In this document: in pieces, positions 22,840 to 28,203 of the stretch
How positions within the stretch are numbered: the first letter of the stretch is position 1
How the letters are laid out: every line of letters starts with the position of its first letter
Origin: Phycisphaerae bacterium
Lineage (GTDB): Bacteria > Planctomycetota > Phycisphaerae > JAAYCJ01
Direction: 5' to 3'
Assembly (NCBI GenBank): GCA_012514125.1
Contig: JAAZAW010000185.1
Span: 1-28,203 of the forward strand
Length of the DNA stretch: 28,203 nt
Position numbers and translations under genes: made by a program
The notes under the pieces: generated by a model
What the model was told of the DNA's origin: nothing
Database searches by the model: none
Seen by the model: only the letters and a program-made list of their open reading frames with translations

Positions 22840-24486
22840 TCAGTCGGCGACCTTGTTTTTTCGAAGGATCAGCAAGGTAATGTCGTTGGCTGTTTTTTGT
22901 CCGCCGGTAAATGATTTGATATCCTCCGCCAGGTCACCCAGGATTCGAGCCGGAACCTGGTCGCTGTTATCAGCCAGAAAGTCCAATAACCGTTGTTCGC
23001 CAAAGGTGCGGTTATCGGGCGATGCGATGGAAAAAACGCCCCCCGTGCACACCGCCAACATCTGGTCCGAATTGAGTTTACCCTGAACGGCTTCATATTT
23101 CGATTTTCGCGCCTCGCCCACCAGAGGATTGCCTTCGGTCTTGATTTGCACCGCCTTGCCGCTGGCATTAATCAGATAGGCGTAGACACTTCCCGCCAGA
23201 CAAATACAAAATTCTCCCGATTGCGGTTCGATTGAAACAATACCGGCACTAAGACGGCGAGGTTCATTGGTCGTACTGAACATCAACCAATTGATCTGCC
23301 GTAGCAGCACGTGAGGTAAATCCCGATGGACGGCGCCGATCCGAAACGATGCCGACATTTCCGCAATGGTGACCGCGGTATCGGGCTGGCCCGGGGACGT
23401 TTGCCCCACCAGAATCATCGCCTGCTTGTCGCCCAGGGGAAGCACATCGTAAAAATCGGTACAAACCGTCGATCCCGGCTCGGTCAGCACGCCCACCTGC
23501 AATCCAGGCCATTGCGGCAATTGCCAAGGCGCGGTCCGAAGCTGCACCTTACGAGACATTTCCTGGTCCAGCGAACGAAATTTATCGAGTTGTGTCGTCT
23601 GCAATCGAAGCAACCGATCGATCGCCATCGCCAGATAATTGCAGATAAAAACCAGCGTATCCAGATCGGCTACATTATATCGTGGCTTGCCTTGGACACT
23701 CTCCAGATAGATCATTCCAAGCGAACCGTCCGCACTGACGAGCGGACTGGCCATACACGACTGTTCCGGACTATTGTCCAGCGATTGTATCAGCAGCGAC
23801 CGGGCGCACTCCACCGTCGCATATTGAAGCCGTTTGCACATCGCCGGAGCGTCGATCGCCCTGCCGGAGAGGTCTTTGCCCGCGGAAAGATGCAGCCCGC
23901 CGTCTTCATGGGTCCGCAAACCGATCCACACACTGCTGGCATCATAATCCACCAAAAGCCTATCGATGACCGCGCTAAGCAGTCCCCGAACGTCGGAAAT
24001 ATCCATCAATCGCAATGTCATTTCCGAAAGATAGTCCATTCGTCCCTTGGACAAACTGAACGTTTCACTTCGCTTCTTGACGATCACATTTTCCGGCAAA
24101 TCCATATCCGCCGACTCCAGCCCCATCATTTCCTGCAGCAACAGATGACTGCGGGCAACGATCTGAAACGGAAGCGACTTGTCCTTGAGTTTGCTTTTAT
24201 GGAAAAACTTGATCTGAAATCCGTTGATGGTCATTTCGCTGTCACGCACAATTTCGGTGCGCTCGCGAAGCGATCTGCCGTTGAAGTTGGTCGCGTGGTA
24301 CTGGTCATGAAGCGGTTCGACAAACCAATGGCCCGCCTCCTCATAAAGCATGACATGCCGAGGGGCAATTTGTTCGTCGCCGGGCAATTTGACCTGGCAG
24401 TGTTCATGACGACCGATATAAATCGTTCCGCCCTGAAATTCCTGGTCAAAGAAAGAGGCTTCACCTTGTTCCACGACTACGCGCAT
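22840..24486 (-). CDS. FHA-GAF protein with a degenerate PP2C (SpoIIE/RsbU-like) domain
   Basis: This 548-residue cytoplasmic protein has an FHA domain (about 1-100: IGR 24-26, RH 43-44, NFNG 67-70) that would bind phosphothreonine, a GAF domain (about 155-295), and a C-terminal SpoIIE-like PP2C region (about 325-545). In the last region TDFYD (343-347) and ANDITLLIL (533-541) remain, but the usual GDVSGHG is VGQTSPG (Asp replaced by Gln362) and the TDG motif is TGG (Asp replaced by Gly482). Two metal-binding acids are therefore missing, and phosphatase activity is doubtful. The open frame continues to 24516 only by a TTG; the ATG at 24486 has GGAG upstream. It precedes motA, so a motility or partner-switch role is possible (inference). 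Confidence 0.85.
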   Translation of the reverse strand: MRVVVEQGEASFFDQEFQGGTIYIGRHEHCQVKLPGDEQIAPRHVMLYEEAGHWFVEPLHDQYHATNFNGRSLRERTEIVRDSEMTINGFQIKFFHKSKLKDKSLPFQIVARSHLLLQEMMGLESADMDLPENVIVKKRSETFSLSKGRMDYLSEMTLRLMDISDVRGLLSAVIDRLLVDYDASSVWIGLRTHEDGGLHLSAGKDLSGRAIDAPAMCKRLQYATVECARSLLIQSLDNSPEQSCMASPLVSADGSLGMIYLESVQGKPRYNVADLDTLVFICNYLAMAIDRLLRLQTTQLDKFRSLDQEMSRKVQLRTAPWQLPQWPGLQVGVLTEPGSTVCTDFYDVLPLGDKQAMILVGQTSPGQPDTAVTIAEMSASFRIGAVHRDLPHVLLRQINWLMFSTTNEPRRLSAGIVSIEPQSGEFCICLAGSVYAYLINASGKAVQIKTEGNPLVGEARKSKYEAVQGKLNSDQMLAVCTGGVFSIASPDNRTFGEQRLLDFLADNSDQVPARILGDLAEDIKSFTGGQKTANDITLLILRKNKVAD

Positions 24487-24625
24487 GAAAAAATTGCTCC
24501 ATTGAAAAAAAGTCAACTATCTATAACATATCTCTCGTCATCGGTAAACACCACCTTAAAAATATTATAGGATATTCGGAAAGATTCCTTTTTTCTTGCG
24601 TATTAGACCACCTCAAGATATAAAA

Positions 24626-24660
24626 TATCATGATAAGCTAATCTAATGAAATTAATTATC
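24626..24660. promoter_or_regulatory. LysR-type operator candidate in the divergent promoter region
   Basis: TAAT-N8-ATTA (24639-24654) fits the LysR-box form T-N11-A. It sits inside GATAA/TTATC arms (24632-24636 and 24656-24660) and next to a perfect 10-bp palindrome TATCATGATA (24626-24635). The gap separates a lysR-type gene from the divergent FHA-GAF gene, the usual place for an autoregulatory site. Confidence 0.5.
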
Positions 24661-24682
24661 AAAACTTTCATGAGGTGTTCGT

Positions 24683-25591
24683 ATGGACATGGATCAGATT
24701 AAAATCTTTTGCGATCTTGCCGAAACGCGCAGTTTCTCTAAATCTGCCGCCCGGAACCTCATCAGCCAATCCGCCGTCTCACAGCAGATCAAAAATATTG
24801 AACTTCAGTTTAAACTCCAATTAATCGATCGAACATGCAGGCCCCTGGCGCTGACCCAGGCAGGTGAAATTTTCTACCAGGGCTGCAAGAACATTTACAA
24901 TCAATACGAAGAAATGCGAAATCAACTGGCGAGTTTCTCCCACCAAATCACCGGTTCGGTCACAATCGCCGGCATTCCGTCCATTGTGCTGTATCTGCTT
25001 CAGCCCTATATCCGTTTTTATCTTCAGCATCATCCAAACGTTCGTCTGTATGTCGAACCGATGCGTGCCAATCAGGCGATTGAAACCGTCCTGACCGATC
25101 ACGCGGATATCGGCATGGTCGCAAGCCCCAAAGCCGACCGCCGTCTGGACATCATGCCTTTTTACCGCGAAAAATTATTGCTGGTCATGCACCCGAAACA
25201 TCCGCTTGCTTCGCGAAAGAAAGTTCCGATCAAATCGATCGAACTCCAACCCTTCATTCACTTTGAAAAAGATCAACCTACGCGAAAACTGATCGATAAA
25301 ATCTTCCGCCAGTACGACATTACGGTCAAATCCATTATGGAACTCGACAACATCGAAACCATGAAACGCGGCATCGAAGCCAACGTCGGTCTGAGCATCC
25401 TGCCCGAACCCGCTATCAAACAGGAACTCCAGGCCGGCACACTCATCGCCCGTCCACTAGCGGAAGAAGATTTCAGTCGAACCGTCGGCATCGTCTTCCG
25501 CAAAGGTAAAGTCTTCTCCGAACCGGTCACCCGTTTCGTGAACCTGTTGAAAAAACCCCTCGAAACGATTGTCGCCCAACTCGAAACGTAA
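24683..25591 (+). CDS. LysR family transcriptional regulator
   Basis: This 302-residue protein has the N-terminal winged helix (about 1-60: DQIKIFCDLAETRSFSKSAARNLISQSAVSQQIKNIE) and a two-lobed substrate-binding domain (about 90-295, SVTIAGIPSIVLYLLQPYIRFYLQHHPNVRLYV). The co-inducer is not evident; the sequence has a CysB/CysL-like feel, but I cannot assign a regulon. The ATG has GAGGTG upstream. A LysR-box-like palindrome lies about 30-45 bp before the start. It ends 23 bp from maf, which comes from the other strand. Confidence 0.93.
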   Translation: MDMDQIKIFCDLAETRSFSKSAARNLISQSAVSQQIKNIELQFKLQLIDRTCRPLALTQAGEIFYQGCKNIYNQYEEMRNQLASFSHQITGSVTIAGIPSIVLYLLQPYIRFYLQHHPNVRLYVEPMRANQAIETVLTDHADIGMVASPKADRRLDIMPFYREKLLLVMHPKHPLASRKKVPIKSIELQPFIHFEKDQPTRKLIDKIFRQYDITVKSIMELDNIETMKRGIEANVGLSILPEPAIKQELQAGTLIARPLAEEDFSRTVGIVFRKGKVFSEPVTRFVNLLKKPLETIVAQLET

Positions 25592-25614
25592 AATAAAATT
25601 CTCCGATGAAAAAC

Positions 25615-26205
25615 TCAAAAAGGATGAAGGCCGAACATCGGCAGCATTTGCCCGATGAGTTCCATCGGAAGCCCCACCACATTCGTAAAACTGCCGTCGA
25701 TTTTGACAATAAAACGATCCGCCGTTTCCTGGACCGCGTACCCCCCTGCCTTGCCTTCCCACTCCCCGCCGGCGATATAGCTTTCGATTTCATCTTCACT
25801 CATCGCCCTCATCGTAATCCACGACGTGCACGCTTCGACCATCTTGCGCCCGTCACCCGTATCAATCAGCGCCACCCCCGTAATAACCCGATGCCGTGTG
25901 CGGGAAAGTCGATGCAACATGTCTCTGGCATGATTCGCGTCTTCGGGCTTGCCCAGAATATCGTTCTCGCACGCCACCAGCGTATCGGCTCCGAGCACTA
26001 CCGCCGGCTCTTCCTGAAGCCTCGCTACATCCTCCGCCTTGAATAACGCAATCGCTTTGGCCACCAATTCAGGCGGTTCGTCCACCCCCGACACTTTCGG
26101 CTCATCCACTTGGGGCGCCATCACCTCAAATCGGTACCCCCCTTCTATCATCAAATCCCGTCGGCGGGGCGACGCCGAAGCCAGAATGAGTCGTTTTTCC
26201 ATCAT
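25615..26205 (-). CDS. maf: Maf family nucleoside triphosphate pyrophosphatase
   Basis: This 196-residue enzyme hydrolyses non-canonical or modified nucleoside triphosphates (dTTP/UTP or m7GTP depending on subfamily) to monophosphate and pyrophosphate. Family motifs are visible: ILASASPRRRDLM at the start, VLGADTLV in the middle, and EGKAGGYAVQ with GSFTNVVGLP towards the end. The last motif is typical of Maf proteins. Frame continues upstream to 26358, but the family starts at the MM at 26205/26202; AAGGGA is upstream. Its near-consensus promoter is at 26245-26274. Confidence 0.95.
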   Translation of the reverse strand: MMEKRLILASASPRRRDLMIEGGYRFEVMAPQVDEPKVSGVDEPPELVAKAIALFKAEDVARLQEEPAVVLGADTLVACENDILGKPEDANHARDMLHRLSRTRHRVITGVALIDTGDGRKMVEACTSWITMRAMSEDEIESYIAGGEWEGKAGGYAVQETADRFIVKIDGSFTNVVGLPMELIGQMLPMFGLHPF

Positions 26206-26244
26206 CACCGTTCCCTTAAAAATATTAACCCTTTGTCTCTGCTG

Positions 26245-26274
26245 AATATACCTGCCCGAACCTCGCCATGTCAA
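26245..26274 (-). promoter_or_regulatory. Promoter of maf
   Basis: On the minus strand: consensus -35 TTGACA (26274-26269), an 18-bp spacer and -10 TATATT (26250-26245). The leader is about 35 nt. Confidence 0.7.
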
Positions 26275-26527
26275 ACAAACCCGAAAACGTTTTGCGTCAT
26301 TCACATCATACACTTTTGATTGCAGGGATGGATTTGCGAAACCCACCCTTTTATTCATCCGCCGGCCATTGTCGATTCAGATTCCCCGGCCAATCCGACG
26401 GATGACAAAGAAACACCATCCTTCTGCTGCCTATCTTTTTTACTTTTCACTTTTTCATTTTCACCGTTACAATTGATTTCAAATAACAGCGTTTTCTGGT
26501 ATTTCATGATAAAGAGGGATTTTGCGA
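26275..26527. other. Intergenic region upstream of the VKOR-DsbA gene
   Basis: Between the maf promoter and the next gene I see no further gene. There are TTTTCAC/TTTTCAT direct repeats near 26452-26464 and a short CATCCG/CGGATG inverted repeat (26356-26361 and 26399-26404). No clear plus-strand sigma70 promoter stands out. Confidence 0.4.
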
Positions 26528-27814
26528 ATGGTTAACCTGGACAATACGGCTGCGGATCGTGATCGGCAATCCAATTGGGGCATTTTAATCATCATATTCA
26601 TCCTGGCGGCGATTGGATTTCTGTTAAGCTTTACGCAACTGTTCGCCTATACCGGCAGAGATAGCGCCCTGACCGGCAGTGCCTGGCTATGCGGATCGTC
26701 CGACGTCTTCGAGTATGGCTGCAGCGGTGTTTTCGCCAGCCGATACGGAAAATTTTTCGGTATTCCCTGGCCCTTTTACGGTTCGCTCTATTTTCTTGCG
26801 ATTATCGTCTGGATTTTACTCTTCAGACGTGACACGCTCAATATCTTTTTCGGTTTACTCATGGCCGGGGGCGCGATGGTCTCGCTGGTCCTGCTTTATA
26901 TTCTCATCGCGGTCCTGCCCGGTATTTGCCGATGGTGCCTGCTCATCCATATCACCAACGGCCTGATGATTCTCGCCGCTATTGTGGGTTTATATCGTCA
27001 AAGACGTGAGCTTTCGTTTTCATTCTTCGATCCACGATTGACCAAAGCGTTTCTCGTGCTCTTTATCATGATTTCACTCGGAGCCGTCAGTATTTCACTC
27101 TATTTCTACTTCGGCAACCAGAAACTCCAGCGAGCCTACCTGAGTATGAGGCTCGACCCGATCTACCAGCAATGCCTTTATTATTCGCAAAAACAATTCC
27201 AGATCGAACTTCGACCGGACGACCATATCCTCGGTTCCAGAAACGCCCGTGTCCAGATCGTCGTCTACAAAGACGCCCAGTGTGAATTTTGCCATAAAAC
27301 CTGGGAATTGATCGAAAATCTCTACAAAAAAATCAACGCCGACAACCCGGATAACGTCATGGTCATCGTCCGCCATTACCCGTTGAGCAATCGATGCAAT
27401 CCGCACGTCGCGAGCAACGCCCATCCTTACGCCTGCCCTGCCGCCCGGGCGGTCGAAGCAGCCGGCGCTATCGGCGGCGAAGAAGCATTCTGGAAATATC
27501 ATCAATTACTGCACGAACACCATACCGACCTCGACCAGGCCCCCTATCTGCAACTGGCCCACCGAATGGGTTTGTCCGAAGAGTCCTTCGTCGCGGCAAT
27601 GCGAGACCCGAAAATCCAAGCCAAAATCGAAAAAGACGCCGATTCTCTCCACCAGATGGGGCATCGAGCGGTGCCGATCGTCCTGATCAACGGCAGATAC
27701 GTCGATGGCTGGCAGGTCAAAGGCTTTATGGAACAAATCGTCGAGGAAGAATTGAACCCCAAAACACAGACCGCACCGGCAACCTTGCCGGGAATCCGAA
27801 ACAACCGGGAGTAA
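26528..27814 (+). CDS. VKOR-DsbA fusion disulfide-bond forming protein
   Basis: This 428-residue membrane protein joins a vitamin K epoxide reductase domain (about 15-160) to a periplasmic thioredoxin-fold DsbA-like domain (about 225-408). The VKOR part has the loop cysteines Cys55 and Cys65, FFGIPWPFYG, and the quinone-reducing CRWC (134-137). A fifth helix (about 173-196) leads to the DsbA part with CEFC (252-255) and the cis-Pro loop AVPIVLING (Pro383). Electrons would pass from substrate proteins through CEFC and the loop cysteines to CRWC and then to quinone. Two further cysteines, Cys290 and Cys303, lie in the DsbA part and may form a structural or second redox pair. The ATG at 26528 follows AAAGAGGGA; the TTG at 26522 is not needed. 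Confidence 0.93.
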   Translation: MVNLDNTAADRDRQSNWGILIIIFILAAIGFLLSFTQLFAYTGRDSALTGSAWLCGSSDVFEYGCSGVFASRYGKFFGIPWPFYGSLYFLAIIVWILLFRRDTLNIFFGLLMAGGAMVSLVLLYILIAVLPGICRWCLLIHITNGLMILAAIVGLYRQRRELSFSFFDPRLTKAFLVLFIMISLGAVSISLYFYFGNQKLQRAYLSMRLDPIYQQCLYYSQKQFQIELRPDDHILGSRNARVQIVVYKDAQCEFCHKTWELIENLYKKINADNPDNVMVIVRHYPLSNRCNPHVASNAHPYACPAARAVEAAGAIGGEEAFWKYHQLLHEHHTDLDQAPYLQLAHRMGLSEESFVAAMRDPKIQAKIEKDADSLHQMGHRAVPIVLINGRYVDGWQVKGFMEQIVEEELNPKTQTAPATLPGIRNNRE

Positions 27815-27824
27815 AAAAGAAAAA

Positions 27825-27896
27825 AGCGGGTGATGAGACTTGAACTCACGACATTCACGTTGGCAACGTGACGCTCTACCACTGAGCTACACCCGC
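27825..27896 (-). tRNA. tRNA-Gly (anticodon GCC)
   Basis: Read on the minus strand, the acceptor stem GCGGGTG pairs perfectly with CACCCGC, and the D-arm is GCTC-AGTGGTAGA-GC. The anticodon stem TCACG/CGTGA encloses TTGCCAA with anticodon GCC. The T-arm has TTCAAGT, and the first T-stem pair is a G-T wobble. The discriminator base is T, as expected for bacterial tRNA-Gly. CCA is not encoded. A T-rich stretch (TTTTCTTTTTT in transcript order) follows directly. Confidence 0.96.
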
Positions 27897-27912
27897 GTAC
27901 ATTGTTAATTAT

Positions 27913-27940
27913 TTTATAATGTCGCCCACTGCTTTTTCAA
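27913..27940 (-). promoter_or_regulatory. Promoter of tRNA-Gly
   Basis: On the minus strand: -35 TTGAAA (27940-27935), a 16-bp spacer and -10 TATAAA (27918-27913). The predicted start is about 10 nt before the tRNA. Confidence 0.62.
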
Positions 27941-27960
27941 GGAAAAATTTCCACTTTCTT

Positions 27961-27996
27961 AAAAAAGTGTCCGAAGGCCAACATCGGTGTACACTT
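27961..27996 (-). terminator. Intrinsic terminator of the NeuB-like gene
   Basis: On the minus strand AAGTGT (27996-27991) pairs with ACACTT (27970-27965), extended by CCGA/TCGG across a 3-nt bulge, and followed by TTTT. It begins just after the stop codon at 27998. Confidence 0.75.
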
Positions 27997-27997
27997 C

Positions 27998-28203
27998 TTA
28001 ATTCAACTTCTGAGCTTCATTCCATTGCTCTATCGTCTGCATCGCCTGTTCCATGCACGGCTGGAGCATGGGCCATTCGAACATCGTATCGGCGGGAATC
28101 GCTCGTGTTGCCCGCATACCCACCAGTTCCCTGATCCTCGCCGGTTCGATCCCCCCGCCGGGCCGTTTCACCGTCAGCATCGCCGGCGTCAAAATCGTCC
28201 CCG
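27998..28203 (-). CDS. NeuB-like (sialic acid synthase family) protein, C-terminal end only
   Basis: The minus-strand frame is open to the window edge (GTILTPAML precedes the first internal Met), so this is the last ~67 residues of a longer protein. The segment VKRPGGGIEPARIRELVG, followed by RAIPADT and EW, matches the C-terminal SAF (antifreeze-like) domain of NeuB-family N-acetylneuraminate, legionaminate and pseudaminate synthases. The catalytic TIM barrel would lie beyond the edge. Such enzymes condense an amino sugar with phosphoenolpyruvate to make nonulosonic acids used in surface glycans or flagellin glycosylation. Another SAF-domain protein cannot be excluded from this fragment. Confidence 0.7.
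   Translation of the reverse strand, partial: GTILTPAMLTVKRPGGGIEPARIRELVGMRATRAIPADTMFEWPMLQPCMEQAMQTIEQWNEAQKLN

Noticed and set aside
23326..24570. 414-residue antisense open frame over the FHA-GAF gene
   Set aside because: Arg/His-rich shadow composition and no recognisable domain; the minus-strand frame has three clear domains.
1..28203. CRISPR arrays, insertion sequences, prophage or defence islands
   Set aside because: No regularly spaced direct repeats, transposase or integrase motifs, or defence-type gene neighbourhoods were seen.

Overview
The window looks like a chromosomal segment of a Planctomycetota bacterium, most likely class Phycisphaerae. The signs are a partial 16S rRNA gene with PVC-type signature stretches, two proteins ending in PEP-CTERM sorting signals, a DUF2267 protein, and a chromosome of roughly 50% GC with housekeeping genes scattered among many unrelated small operons. 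The class assignment is my inference from the 16S text and was not tested by a search. No insertion sequence, prophage, CRISPR array or integron was seen.

Layout. 1-905: 5' part of a 16S rRNA gene on the minus strand, running off the left edge. 906-1500: its leader and upstream region, with three tandem sigma70-type promoters whose -10 boxes are exactly 108 bp apart. 1814-3585: a DUF2267 protein and a tandem-duplicated ferritin-like protein. 3924-4235: a small RRM RNA-binding protein with a long leader and its own terminator. 4487-8205 (minus): a four-gene cluster of a nucleotidyltransferase-fold protein, a TPM-domain membrane protein, LemA and a B12-binding radical SAM protein that carries a frameshift at an A8 run. 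8550-12028 (plus): TypA/BipA GTPase and a multidomain lipoprotein. 12134-17009 (minus): ilvD, a secreted hypothetical protein, a PEP-CTERM esterase and a PEP-CTERM jelly-roll-like protein. 17159-21028 (plus): AraC regulator, MarC, and a tpiA-secG-yicC cluster. 21073-24486 (minus): an FHA-GAF-PP2C-like protein followed by motA and motB. 24683-25591: LysR regulator. 25615-26205 (minus): Maf nucleotide pyrophosphatase. 26528-27814: a VKOR-DsbA fusion. 27825-27896 (minus): tRNA-Gly(GCC). 27998-28203 (minus): C-terminal end of a NeuB-like protein.

Most of the window is ordinary housekeeping. The items most worth a second look are: (1) the ferritin-like protein at 2359-3585, whose two halves place candidate metal ligands at a constant offset of 155 residues; (2) the apparently inactivated PP2C domain in the FHA-GAF protein next to the flagellar stator genes; (3) the A8 frameshift in the radical SAM gene; (4) the regularly spaced triple rRNA promoter array, each promoter followed by a hairpin; (5) the hairpin and U-tract placed directly before the ilvD ribosome binding site. 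Several intergenic regions also hold strong stem-loops without U-tracts. All domain calls come from motif recognition by eye. No database search was run.
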